Below are positions 37,126-47,362 of a DNA stretch of 64,000 bases, piece after piece. A model generated the notes under the pieces. That model ran no database searches. It saw nothing but the letters and a program-made list of their open reading frames with translations, and was not told the origin of the DNA. The stretch lies in contig JAFMSR010000010.1 of the NCBI GenBank assembly GCA_022818135.1, positions 9,811,188 to 9,875,187 of the forward strand. The letters run 5' to 3'. The stretch comes from Saxidomus purpurata (lineage: Eukaryota > Mollusca > Bivalvia > Venerida > Veneridae). The position numbers and the translations under genes were made by a program. Position 1 is the first letter of the stretch; every line of letters starts with the position of its first letter.

Positions 37126-37154
37126 GGTGGTGTGCACTTCTGGGTGATGTGGGG

Positions 37155-37203
37155 CTCGTTTTGGGGAGGCTGCGTTTTTGGTACGTGGCATTCCCTGTTT
37201 GAT
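37155..37203. repeat. Microsatellite-associated core motif
   Basis: TTTTGGGGAGGCTGCGTTTT followed by TGGTACGTGGCATTCCCTGTT almost repeats the segment at 16340-16386, which lies beside the long poly-T tract. It looks like one conserved flank attached to different simple repeats at two loci. Confidence 0.6.
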
Positions 37204-37597
37204 ATTATTTTTGTTTTTACCAGTGACATGGTACGTTAGCTAGACTTTACCAGTGATATGATGCGTTAGTTTAACCTTACCAGTGGCATGTTTCGTTACT
37301 TGAACCTCTTATTACTGACATAATACGTTACATTGACATTATCATTGACATAATACGTTACCTTTACCTTATCACTGCCAGAAACGAACCTTTTTATGAG
37401 TTTCCTCACTTGCTTTGTATGCACTATAAAAAGTTTTGAAATACTAACCTTAACTCCCTTTGATACTGATAATTCCAAATTTTCTGTTGAAACATTTTAC
37501 CTCGTTATCAGCTGACTGAACTATATGACAGTTACCAAGTATTATCGCCAAACAGGAAATGTTGATATAATAAAGAATAAAAAGCACACTAAAAAGG

Positions 37598-37609
37598 CAG
37601 TGTAAAAGT
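37598..37609. repeat. Target-site duplication, left copy
   Basis: CAGTGTAAAAGT here is repeated exactly at 39008-39019 and brackets the GC-rich insertion. Confidence 0.85.
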
Positions 37610-37756
37610 CTGCTCTCTGGCCCTCGTGGCGTGCACGTCGCGGAGCAGGCGTGGGGTCTCGACGGAAACTAGGTCAACACACACAATAGGACTTCGGTCC
37701 ACTTGTACTTCGGTACATTGACCTAGTAACTGTCGGGGCCTCAGCTAACGACGAGG
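37610..37756 (+). ncRNA. HDV-like self-cleaving ribozyme at the retroposon 5' end
   Basis: All helices of the nested double pseudoknot can be drawn, in the right order. P1 is seven pairs, CTGCTCT (37610-37616) with GGAGCAG (37642-37648), one of them a U-G. P2 is six pairs, CCTCGT (37622-37627) with ACGAGG (37751-37756). P3 is GCG (37629-37631) with CGC (37639-37641), closing the seven-base loop TGCACGT and followed directly by the P1 3' strand. P1.1 is GC (37633-37634) with GC (37649-37650). P4 is 37653-37665 with 37730-37742, thirteen consecutive pairs including several G-U. P4 continues as a 10-pair helix, ACTAGGTCAA with TTGACCTAGT, capped by two TTCG-loop hairpins, GGAC-TTCG-GTCC and TGTAC-TTCG-GTACA. 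The P4-P2 junction is AGCTAACG, giving C37745 followed by UAA, the position and context of the catalytic cytosine in the family. Cleavage would fall just 5' of 37610. Confidence 0.85.
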
Positions 37757-38229
37757 TAGTGACTCTAACAAGAGCCGTTTGTTGTTATCAACGCAGCACA
37801 GAAGACCTCCAGGATGAGATAGGCACCACTCTGCTAGAATCCCTGTGTGCCAGTGACGACTGCCGGATGACAGGGGACCTTCACAACAGACAGCGAGATG
37901 GCGGCTTGCGGTTCTATTACAGACATCAGAAGCCCTCCCTTACAGTGTTTGTGCTGGGGGCAAGCAACCTTTCTTACCACGTTCGGACAGGGTCACTCAC
38001 ATCTAGGTCGGAATTGGCCGCGTGGGTGACCTACTTTTGGGACTCTAAATTTCTCTTTAGCCAGTGGAAATGGGGAGGACGATGAGCGACTGACAACATG
38101 TGCTCTGGAAAGCCTGAGGGCCGAGGCTGGTACCCCTATTCTCATTGATTAGGCTACAGAGTCGCATCATGTGTGGGGCAGCTCGGATACTTGAGATCGC
38201 ATCATGCAGCAGGAAACCTGGAATGGTTG

Positions 38230-38330
38230 GTGAGCTTGCTAACCTTTTTTGTTAGTCGGCCCGCCCAGGAAAGGGAGCTCTGGAGTTGGTGGTTAGCTTA
38301 CTGACCTTTTTTGTCAGTAGGCCCACCCAT
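38230..38330 (+). repeat. Two tandem hairpins with identical CTTTTTT loops
   Basis: Stem GCTAAC/GTTAGT (38238-38243 with 38251-38256) and stem TACTGAC/GTCAGTA (38299-38305 with 38313-38319) both close the loop CTTTTTT. They sit in diverged copies of one repeat unit (GTTGGTG... and a trailing GGCCCNCCCA). An A-U pair in the first stem is a G-C pair in the second, so pairing was kept through divergence. Confidence 0.7.
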
Positions 38331-38983
38331 GCTGGGTTGAGTCAAATTACGGCTAGTTGTGTTTTTTGGCCGCCCGGGTGAGTTTTTCCGTCGATGTACT
38401 CACCCAGTCTCTCGGCAGTGGATAAAAAGGGTTTTCAGCATGTGAGAGACATGCATGCTCAGTCTCTTGAGAAGCCTTTATATTCACTGTTAGACAGCGA
38501 ACTTCTGTCGTGAGATGACTACTGGAGAACCTGCTGTGTGATGGGGCCTCGTGAGGATGAGCTTCAGCGCTAGGCTGATGGACACAGACGACTAGTTTTG
38601 GCTGTGACCACTGGTTCAGACTGAGTACTGACTGTCTCTCAGCAGTGCCGGATGAGGGTTCACCGACACAGTTTCGGCACTGTGCTGAAACGTGCGAAAT
38701 GGTACCCATAATGGGGCGTTCGCACGGTTTAGCAGAGAGATACCAGTAGGCCTTGTATGTGCTGCGGCCGTGGCCCAGGCCTGAGTAAGTCACTACCACC
38801 AGAGTGCTTGCTGTCGAATGTTCTCGGATATCTCACCAGGAAAGCTAGCTGATACTGACTGGAAATTGCAGTCAGGTAAATTTCTCCTTTTTCGGCATCA
38901 AAATTCCTTTTCGGGAGACATGCCGGGGACTCATCCAAGCAATAAGCTACTTAGTAGTTTTTGGACGGTCCTTGATAAAATCC

Positions 38984-39010
38984 CTATCAAATCAAATCAA
39001 ATCAAATCAG
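38984..39010 (+). repeat. (AAATC)n retroposon tail
   Basis: Tandem AAATC units end the insertion and merge with the right target-site duplication. Short-unit tails rather than poly-A are typical of several LINE groups and the non-autonomous elements they mobilise. Confidence 0.8.
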
Positions 39011-39019
39011 TGTAAAAGT
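39008..39019. repeat. Target-site duplication, right copy
   Basis: Identical to 37598-37609 (CAGTGTAAAAGT). Confidence 0.85.
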
Positions 39020-40690
39020 ATGTAATAGTAACGAATTTAAAATTAAGTTTATTCAGCTTAAAAGTTGAAGGGGTTAAATCAAACGAAGTAAACCAAACAG
39101 TACAAAAGTTTGCTAAAACCATCAACTTGGAGTGTAACGTTGTTGCATATCGGTTAACGTGAACAAGATAAAAGGTTGTCTTCCAAAGATGAAGATAGAG
39201 ATAAGCCAAAAGACGTCGTAAAATTGAATGCGAATTACTCAGTGTATGCTAAATATCTGCTTAAGCACACGCTTATATCAAACTATTTTAATTATGTATT
39301 TACAGAGCTTTCATAATATGTACCTTAAATGTAATGACCGAGTGGAAAAACCTATTTTTTTTATCATTTTTTGAAAGCTAGATATACATGTATAAATATT
39401 TGGTTGGTCTTGTTGAATTGGCTTATATAGAAATACGCAAATCGTGCCTTTCAAATAAAATGCCTGTGGTTACAAAAAGTATTTACAAAATATTAGAGAC
39501 AAAACATCATTTCTTGTGCCAAGTTTGTCAAAAGGTTACGAAGCATCTTAATTAGTTGAATATTTAACTCACTCCGCAAAAAGCTCTTTCCGACTACAGC
39601 AACTTGTTTCAAAGACTATATTTAAAAGAATCATAAAGTATGAACTAGTTTAAATAGACTCACCAAATTTGCTGCTTTGTGTATCAGAGTGTTCTGAACT
39701 TCTGTCAATTGATGATATGTAATTAAAGTCGTTGATATATAATTAAAGTCATGTATTCGGTCATATCAAATGCGAGAACTCCGAGTAGGCATGAAACTAG
39801 AAGATTGTCTGGATGTTACTTTTTAAAATAACTTAAGACATTTTCATTTACAACTGAACATATATGCTTTATAATCATAGTCCAAATTTCATTTGTTGTC
39901 ATCTGCACTACTATATGTCTTTTGGTGGGCCTGTGCAATTACTCAGGGGTCTGTAACCACCAGTGCAATAAGATGTGATATAATACCTGTGATATTATGA
40001 TGCTATTTATCAATGTCAAAGTACTGTTTCTCGCCAACTCAATTGACAGCTCTAGGTCACGTTTTGATTATTTTACATGTTTAAATATTTACTGCAAAAT
40101 AGACTAGGTAACAGAATTTTAAAGCTCAGTTGTATGTATGTTGATGTATATAATTATATGATATTAAAAAAGTCTCTTGTAATTCTGTATGGAATGGCCA
40201 TATACTGTTTTATATTTTACATGTTTTTATATGGATTGTATTATGTGTGTATATGAATGAGACTGTAATAAAATATAAAACACCTAAACCTAAAACTGGA
40301 TTGAGGCCCTAGCTTCTTAAAATACTTTTTTACAATCGTTGTCTATAACAAATTTCTATTGTGCAAAAGAAAGTGTTAGATTTTCATTTGCAAGAATGGA
40401 GCTTTTCATCCGAAAATACAGGCATCCACCGACGTTTCCGATATTCTTGTTTACTTTGACATTAAAAGTTTTCATTGGTCGTTTCTTGGATAAGCTGCTC
40501 AGTTTACACGCGTGCTCAGTGGCATTTCTCTAGCTCTGTGTCCTCTATACATGAATAAGGATCCATTGCAGTACTTAGCCCTAGGATGTCTGTCTGTTTG
40601 CTCGTAAGTGTTGGACGGGCAGTTGAATTATCATTTGAAGTTTAATTACTTTTTTGCTGATATTGAAGATTTCTTGTAATTCGTTAATGT
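39020..40690. other. AT-rich intergenic sequence, nothing recognised
   Basis: No supported feature. Confidence 0.4.
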
Positions 40691-40693
40691 GCA

Positions 40694-40725
40694 TCGAATA
40701 CAGATCCCCGGGGAGCTGTATTCGA
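40694..40725. repeat. 32-bp near-perfect palindrome
   Basis: TCGAATACAGATCCCC is followed at once by GGGGAGCTGTATTCGA, with a single mismatched pair. It would extrude a tight hairpin. Its function is unknown. Confidence 0.8.
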
Positions 40726-41264
40726 AAGGAGCTGTATCCGGTGTTACAGTGGTGTCATGAGGCAAATTAGTATAAAAGGGGCTTACAATTTGTTAAGATA
40801 TTATCTGTTTATTATATCGTATGTTACTTTTGAAATTCAGTTAACTGAGTAACTCGGGTAGCTAATCCAAAATGTTCAACATGACTGAAATTAAATGAGC
40901 CATGTTTTTCGTATGGTACTAACAATGAAAAAGGCAAATATTTTAACCTGCGTGACAGGCGAATTTCCATTTATGTAAAAACACGCACAATACGTATGTG
41001 TTGTAATAATTCTGTACTATATAATATCCATCTCTTAATTTACTAAAACATGCAATACGACTTGTTTTCAATGGTTTTGAAGTAACTGATGACACAGATA
41101 TAGAAAATTAAATTGTTGATTCATATGTGTTCAGACGTGTGTAATGAAGCTAGACAAACTTACATACACTATTGTTAAGGAAAGAGCAAAATAAACCTGT
41201 GTTGTAAATTTGTTTATATTTTTCATGCGAGTAAAAGTTATTTCAGTTTGGATAACATAAACAG

Positions 41265-41486
41265 ATGATGCGTAAATATCGTAAAGTTATTATTCTAAAC
41301 ATCTTGTCATTTTCGTTGATAATGATTATTTTCCATTTAAACTTTTGTCATAACTGCGTATGCCAGATTTATCAGAAATCTTCTAAAAATATAAACATAA
41401 TTAAAGTTATGGAGTATGACTTTAGCTACCATACATCAGATAGGTTACAGGACATTGAAGAAGATCTATCCGAGAGTAAATGTAAG
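41265..41486 (+). CDS. Sulfotransferase-like gene, exon 1 (signal anchor)
   Basis: The first coding exon has 74 codons, starting with tandem ATGs. MMRKYRK is followed by VIILNILSFSLIMIIFHLNF, a basic tail and one membrane span, as in type II Golgi enzymes. The exon ends at AAG|GTAAGT (41484-41492), a perfect donor site. The frame and phase (0) match the acceptor of the exon at 43903, giving a combined protein of 327 residues. Reading through the donor would give only 34 unrelated residues before a stop. Confidence 0.75.
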
Positions 41487-41809
41487 GTAAGTATCTACTA
41501 TGTTAATCTTCCACAAACAATCCAAATTGGGAAAATCTTAAACGCTGGACCAATAACGTGTAAAATATGTGTTCTAAGTAGTATATATTAGGCAGTGATC
41601 TATGTTTTAGGTAATGTCAAGGTCAATTACATTGTTGTTGTATCTGATGACTTACGTCATTGAAGGCGTAGGGCATTTCTGGTTAAGAAAAATGAGTCAA
41701 TTTGTTAAATACATGAAGTTTATCGTATGTTTGTTCCATCTAAGATTTGCCCATGCCGGTCGGTCAGCTGGCCAGTTGGTCGAAGAACCCAGTCATTTCA
41801 CATAAAAAC

Positions 41810-42590
41810 TAGAGAATGATTTGGCCAACGCTTGTTAGACTTGGTAGGTTGATTGGGCGTGACCAGTAAATGACCCATTTTGATTTTTTGGCCAACAGGT
41901 CAAATGTCAAAGTCACATTGAGTTTCACCAGAAGTTAAATATCAATTTTTAGTAATATCTTGGCCTCAGTTTTTGTAAGTAGGAAAGTCATGATCAGTAA
42001 ATTACCTCTATTGGCTTTAAAGTTAACAGATCAAAGGTCAAGACTGCAGGGACTTTTTACACACAAAACCTGAGCCATTTGATAGATTGCTTCAAAAACT
42101 GTAGGTAGGGTGATCATGACCAGTAGTTGGCCTAATTGATTTTGATGACAAAGGACAATGTCAAGATGACCTGCAACAGAAACAAAAATTGTCCGATCAT
42201 TAACTAAGATAACGCTTTGGACTAGTTTCCTAAAACCCATCAAAAACTAGAGAATGTCTAGGTTTGTCAAGCTTGGTTGGTAGGTTGTTCAAAAACAGAA
42301 GACGATCCCTTTTGGCTTAAGGTCAACAGAGCAAAAATCAGGTCACAGTGACCTTGAACAGAATAGAAGTCATGACAAGTGAGCCATGGCGATTTTGAGG
42401 TAACAGATCAAAGTCAAAGTGACAGTACCTTTAACACCAAAAACCCTTTCCGATCATTCACTAGAAAATGATTTTACCTATTGTCCTCAAACTTAGGTTG
42501 GTTGGTCATGACAAGTTGATGGTAGGTCAACAGGTCAATATTACATTGACGTGTACTGCAACACAATTACCCGACTTACTGGCTGCTGTC
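41810..42590. repeat. Tandemly degenerate bivalve repeat inside the intron
   Basis: Modules such as 'ggtcatgaccagta', 'ttttgaggtaacagatcaaa', 'aggtcacagtgaccttgaac' and 'ccgatcattcactagaaaat' recur about every 150 bases, five or so times, with heavy divergence. This is the common oyster/clam-style interspersed repeat rather than coding sequence. Confidence 0.65.
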
Positions 42591-42969
42591 CAGGGTGCGT
42601 ACATGTTTACACACATATGTTGTTTTGTCTTGTATTTATGTAGTTATATACTTATTCCTTTATCAATATTTTACAACGGATGGGAATGAATACCGAAATC
42701 GATATTCGTATAGCATGTTCGAATATATTCGAATATTCGCAGGCAAGATCGATATACTTGGTATCCGAATTTTACATGCCCGAAATAAAGTTTTGAACTG
42801 CATAAACGGTCTTTCGTGCTTTTGAATGCTATACGTTATTTTCATTAAAAAAAACGGTCGATTTTTTATGTTTAGACCAACATTCCCAAGTTATAGAAAC
42901 AAAAAGGGTAAACGTCGAGCATTTTTTGATTTATCTAAATACACTCATTGTCTAGCTGTACGCAGGATC

Positions 42970-43195
42970 ATACGAGTACGTAGCACGAGTATGATTCGAC
43001 CGCGACGAGAGCCAATCCGGCTTAATGGAGCACATTAGTCTACTTATGAGTAATGACACTTACACAATTTGACACTTGTCTGCGCGAATAAACTAAATTA
43101 AAATGACATTTTAAGCATAAAATTGAAAGAAAAACTCTTTTTAGCGCGAACACTATGTACTGTGCGACGTCATTGTACTGATGTCATCGTATAAT
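42970..43195 (+). repeat. Interspersed repeat, copy 1
   Basis: Blocks CCGCGAC, GAGCCAATC, TTTGACACTTGTCTG, CGAATAAA, AAAATGACATTTT, TTTAGCGCGAA and GACGTCAT occur in this order. The same series, reversed and complemented, is found at 52548-52780. The element is about 230 bp with no coding frame. Confidence 0.7.
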
Positions 43196-43590
43196 AATAG
43201 TAATAACGACCAAGTCAAAAGCAACGTTCTTAACGACATGTGTATTTTTGGGCCAATTGAATGCACTCTTACAAATAATGCCGCACTTTGTGTATTGCAC
43301 ATGCATACAATACGGATTTTTTCCTGTTGATGATTAAATAAAGGCTTATTTTGACAGAGTATTTATAGATATATAATAAAATAAGTGTTCACATCCACAT
43401 AGTGTATCACTTATTCTCATCTGCAGTTCATATTCTTATAGATTCTATTATGTCTACAGAAAGAACTATTGACAATATTCTAACAATAAAAATTATATGG
43501 AATAAGATATCGTTTATGTATATATGCTTTCCTGAAAATAATATATAGAGGATAATGTTTGGTTTCGTTGTAAGATCACGTTATGATTTC

Positions 43591-43672
43591 ACCGAGTGGG
43601 CACCAAAAGTGTTATTTTCACAAGTGGCGCAGCCACGAGTGACAATAACAATTGTTGGTGTTCACGTGTGAT
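43591..43672. repeat. Foldback with about 35-bp arms
   Basis: The GGGCACCAAAAGTGTTATTT...CACAAGTGG arm is mirrored by CCACGAGTGACAATAACAAT...GGTGTTCACG around a five-base turn (CGCAG). Confidence 0.65.
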
Positions 43673-43902
43673 ATTACACAGATAACAACAATTTTTCTGT
43701 TCATTTTATGGTAAAAACTCTACTTTTATTGAGTTTGTTTGATAAAATATGGAAAATCGAGGGAAACGTCATCAAAAACATAGCGCAAATGACGTCACTT
43801 TAACGACGTCATCGTTGCATGGTTTCCAGCATTAATTAAGAACAAAAACTCATCATTTTAATTGTCAGCTATTCATAAGATCACACATCTTTGTATTTTC
43901 AG

Positions 43903-44664
43903 TCATGCAAGGTAGATGTGCCAAAAGTCATCATTCAATACGGCCCGCCACGATCAGCATCGACACTTCAATATCAAATACTGTGTTTGATGATGGTGCT
44001 TGTGCATGAACGTGATGCAAAATCTGTCGGCTGTTATTTCAACAACAGACCCTTACATAAGAATAGTGTTATTAAAACACATGGTGTTAATTACTTCTTT
44101 GAAGCATTAACAGAAAATGCTTGGATATTTATGACATCAGGTGGTGCTACGAGTTTACCTAAGTGGAAACGACAGTTAGAATTAATTCAGCACAAATTAA
44201 AATATCTTAACATGTCTGTTCGTTATATTTCCGATTTAGATGTAGTTACCAGAAAGGGTCATTTTATAGCCTACGAATATCAGCCATTCTTCGAACTGAC
44301 GGACAGTCAGATGACACAGGTTGTAGAATATTTGCGCTACTGGGATATACTTAGATTATGTTGTGGACGGCAAATGTCAATGGACTGGAGAAATTATCTA
44401 TCGCCTGTTACCGGCTACAAGAACCATCATGATCCACATAATCCTTCATATCCTGCATGTGAAATGTATAACATAAGTAAGGTTGAACACCTTTTTATTA
44501 ATACGTATATATATCAACGGTTTGCACATATACTGTCTATACGTGACACTTTAGGAAAACCGTCGACTATAGATGGGAAACTAGATGGCCACTATTGTGA
44601 AAGATGCAACAAAAATATAACGAGATATAATATAACCGAAACAGGAGATAGATGTATATATTAA
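43903..44664 (+). CDS. Sulfotransferase-like gene, exon 2 (catalytic domain)
   Basis: This exon encodes 253 residues after the acceptor AG at 43901-43902 and joins exon 1 in phase 0 (...ESKCK|SCKVDVPKV...). The segment VIIQYGPPRSASTLQYQ has the PRS.ST loop that binds the 5'-phosphosulfate of PAPS in sulfotransferases, here near residues 83-99 of the joined protein. The rest has several aromatic-rich helices and a cysteine-rich, N-glycosylatable tail (NITRYNIT). The likely role is transfer of sulfate to a secreted glycan or protein in the Golgi. Family assignment rests mainly on the P-loop and on topology. The 3' PAPS-binding site (conserved R and S in cytosolic enzymes) is not obvious, so a related P-loop protein is possible. 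Confidence 0.7.
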   Translation, partial: SCKVDVPKVIIQYGPPRSASTLQYQILCLMMVLVHERDAKSVGCYFNNRPLHKNSVIKTHGVNYFFEALTENAWIFMTSGGATSLPKWKRQLELIQHKLKYLNMSVRYISDLDVVTRKGHFIAYEYQPFFELTDSQMTQVVEYLRYWDILRLCCGRQMSMDWRNYLSPVTGYKNHHDPHNPSYPACEMYNISKVEHLFINTYIYQRFAHILSIRDTLGKPSTIDGKLDGHYCERCNKNITRYNITETGDRCIY

Positions 44665-45047
44665 TTGAATTACATTGTAAGATTAAATATTATGTGTATG
44701 AAATGTTTGATACTAGAAAATCAAACTTTTTGACTACCAAACATAGATTTTATATACGTGTTGCATGCTTATTGAAGTATGTAAATACTAGACACTGGGG
44801 TCAAAATGTAATTGAATTAAAGATTCTATAAAAGCGTTTGTAATTGAAAGAACACGTTTCCATGATAAATATGGTGACATTTATTTACATTTTATAGTTA
44901 TTTGAAACATATATTTTCTCGTTGGCTTCAATATTAAAATAGCATAGCACGCAAATGTTAGTCTCAACATTTCTAGTAGTAAATACATTGCCCCGCTTTT
45001 ATAAAAAAAATATTCATTTAAATAACTTTAAATAATATTTACGCAAC

Positions 45048-45237
45048 TCATACTTCTAATTCTTGTTTATTTTGCACAACCCAAACATCTCTGAAGTTCG
45101 CACCCAACAGTTTCCTTGCATCACACTTTGTGGTAATGGAGTGAGTTATCCACCCGTGTAATGTATTTAGCGCAAACCTACACTTTTTCTTTTTACAAGA
45201 TGTGCAGTAAATAGTGAAGAAGATAGCTTTCTCAAAC
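45048..45237 (-). CDS. Possible 3'-terminal exon of an unrecognised gene
   Basis: On the minus strand a T-rich tract and ACAG lead into 62 codons with a stop (KAIFFTIYCTSCKKKKCRFA, then GWITHSITTKCDARKLLGAN, then FRDVWVVQNKQELEV). The composition is coding-like, with a CxxC pair and a further cysteine. I recognise no domain. Upstream exons would lie at higher coordinates, but none was linked to it. It may also be a fragment of a transposon protein. Confidence 0.35.
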
Positions 45238-45239
45238 CT

Positions 45240-45960
45240 GTTCGTTAACATAAAAAAAAACGTAAGTACCTAATAAAAGTTATTATATTAAGAGTTTAAT
45301 GTAGTTCAGCCGACTCGTCGTTTTAGATACGTTATAAGTATTCTCTAACATTTCTTTCGCCCGATTGGTACAATGTACTTTGTAGCTTTCCGGTTATTAC
45401 CTTCAATTTAACATATCTGACTCATTTAATGGGATTTCATTTAATAGTTCTTCTTAAAACGTCTGTATTCATTATTTCTGTGTTTAATGCTATTTCATGT
45501 TCCTGCTAAAGTGTAATGATACTTGTCATATCCTTTCTTTACAGCTATGTCATCTTGCAATTGTTTTTTCTTTAAGGAAACCTGGGGAAATTTACAACAC
45601 TATATCATCACATGTGTTTTGATTAATATTTTAAAATTTAGATTTGCAATAAGTACCTTTTTTGTAGTCATGCACTATTCAAAACCACAAACCTTGAAGA
45701 TCATACAAGATGGTATCGAGTACAGGCGTCGTCAAATAAATTTATCACTATCATAAAACATATTTACTTAGCCATAACATCATTTCTAAAGATGACTTAC
45801 TTTGATAAAACGGAAGATGTATAATTTGACATTTTCGGTAGTCCACACAGTAAACAAGAATACCATTGATGCAAAGCATCAAAGGGCACATTTCAACATT
45901 TATTAGTTATACGGTTTTTGCATATCGCACGATTTTGTTATACTACAACACCCCTGTTTT
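45240..45960. other. AT-rich intergenic sequence, nothing recognised
   Basis: No supported feature. Confidence 0.4.
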
Positions 45961-45961
45961 A

Positions 45962-46953
45962 TACCCCCTTCGCACACACGGTTTTTTCTTACGAGTCCTT
46001 ACGGATCGCCAACTCGTAGTCAATCGCAAGCATCCGTACATAACTCGTTGGTATCCGTTAATAACTCGTCACAACTCGCAAACACTCGTGAGGATCCGTG
46101 AAAGTAGAGGCAAATTTTTTGACATGTCAAAAAATTTCTTGCGATTGTCCACGGATAACATTTCCATACATAACTCGTAAATAACTTGTAACAATCCGTC
46201 AGTATCGTAAACCGGTCGCAACAACATGTAACCCTCCGTAAACTACTCGCAAGACTCCGTAATTGTCGCTTTATGATTTGTTATGGTTAGTTTACGTTTG
46301 TTTACGGACTATAACGAGTGCTTAAGTGATGTTTACGATTTCATTCACGTCGTATTACAATGGCTTTACGGATTGTTAAGAATTATTACGAGCGCTATAC
46401 GTATAGTTACAACAACTTTACGAATACATACGTATACTTTAGGATTTAGGTAAGGTTTATCTATTTGCTGTTGGACATCTTCCTCTTCCCTCTGAGCTAG
46501 TGCAAGGAGCAATTGCAGAAATCGTTGATATGACTGCAATCTGTTTCTCTCATATGCCATGTTGTCTCGCTGGATGCCAGTTGTCGAATGATACATAGAA
46601 AATTGCATACTTTTTTTTTTTTGCAAAAATAAACATTTGGACTAGTAAATACTTGTAGCTAACTCGCAACTATTCGTAACAACACGTTAACAGGTCGTAA
46701 TTTACACGTAAAAGCTTTATTTAGATGAATCGTAACATTCCGTAACATACTCGTAGCAATCCATAAAAAGCTTGTATTGCTCATAAATATGAGTGGTAAC
46801 TCGGAAGCAATCGTAGATTTTTGCCGTAAATACATCGTAATAACTCATAAAAGTGACCAAATTGTAATCATCCGTGTACTTGTATGAAAAAAGTGACGAA
46901 TTTGTGCCATACATAAGGATTCGTAAGACAAATCCGTGTGTGTGAAGGTAGCA
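45962..46953. mobile_element. TIR element filled with degenerate ACTCGTAA/ATCCGTAA repeats
   Basis: The left end, TACCCCCTTCGCACACACGG then TTCTTACGAGTCCTT, is mirrored at the right end by AAGGATTCGTAAGACAAATC then CGTGTGTGTGAAGGTAGC. Between the ends, dozens of worn units of the type AACTCGTAACAATCCGTA occur in both orientations. A central segment (about 46440-46620) is different and holds a minus-strand frame, described separately. TTA occurs just outside both ends, but the right one is three bases off, so the duplication is uncertain. Confidence 0.75.
46366..46626 (-). other. Open frame inside the TIR element
   Basis: The 86-codon minus-strand frame contains MAYERNRLQSYQRFLQLLLA followed by LAQREEEDVQQQ, a helical, charged stretch unlike its repeat-derived flanks. 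Similar arginine/leucine-rich starts precede the nuclease in some Harbinger-type transposases, but this resemblance is weak. It may be a remnant of the autonomous parent or a captured host fragment. Confidence 0.3.
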
Positions 46954-47316
46954 TTACTTTTATTCTCATGTTAAATCTGTAAAATTAATTAAAATTAATG
47001 ATTCTCAATTTTTATACGTTCTCAAGTAATGTACATGTGTGGCGTTAAATAGCTAAAATTAGCTTTTTGATAAAATGGTAAAAAATAAGCTGATATTATA
47101 ATTTTGCAAAACCGATAAGGGAGAAGTTGTTTTACGTTTTCGTATTTTTTCTAAAAGATATGAAAAGGAACATTACAATTAAACAATTACGTTTTAATGA
47201 AGGAAATGTGTATAATCAATATTTTAATGTCTATTTCGTATTATTTAGCATACAGTTAAAACCATTTTTCTTCGCATTCTAATAACCGCTCCTACCATGT
47301 ACTTCCGGAAAAACTA
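46954..47316. other. AT-rich spacer between foldback elements
   Basis: Nothing recognised. Confidence 0.4.
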
Positions 47317-47362
47317 TTCCATAATAGGCCGCCGCCGTCAGCGGCGGCGCCAATAATGGAAA
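47317..47362. repeat. GC-rich hairpin CCGCCGCCG/CGGCGGCG
   Basis: CCATAATAGGCCGCCGCCG, the turn TCAG, then CGGCGGCGCCAATAATGG form an almost perfect inverted repeat. It is an abrupt GC-rich spot in AT-rich DNA just before the next TIR element. Confidence 0.7.

Larger units (their letters stand above)
37610..39007 (+). mobile_element. Non-autonomous retroposon with a 5' HDV-like ribozyme
   Basis: This 1398-bp insertion is clearly richer in G and C than its surroundings. It is bracketed by identical 12-bp duplications and ends in a short-unit (AAATC)n tail, the hallmarks of target-primed reverse transcription. Its 5' end folds as an HDV-like ribozyme (separate entry), so it appears complete at the 5' end rather than truncated. 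No reverse transcriptase, endonuclease or gag motif is visible. The longest plus-strand open stretch (about 37690-38085) has no ATG and no recognised domain. The 3' half contains two tandem hairpins with the same loop. The tail orientation fixes the plus strand as the sense strand. The perfect duplication suggests a fairly recent insertion that relied on the machinery of another LINE. Confidence 0.8.
41487..43902 (+). other. Intron of the sulfotransferase-like gene
   Basis: A 2416-bp intron, GTAAGT...TTTTCAG. Its interior holds a decayed 'aggtcaaaggtcac' bivalve repeat block (41810-42590), an interspersed repeat (42970-43195) shared in inverse orientation with 52.6 kb, and a foldback at 43591-43672. 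Confidence 0.7.

Noticed and set aside
38353..38799. 148-codon minus-strand frame in the GC-rich insertion
   Set aside because: It is antisense to the retroposon (tail and ribozyme both on plus), has no recognisable domain, and long antisense frames are expected in GC-rich DNA.
41085..41115. CTGATGA...GAAA resembling a hammerhead ribozyme core
   Set aside because: The bases between CTGATGA and GAAA cannot form stem II, and stems I and III are absent.
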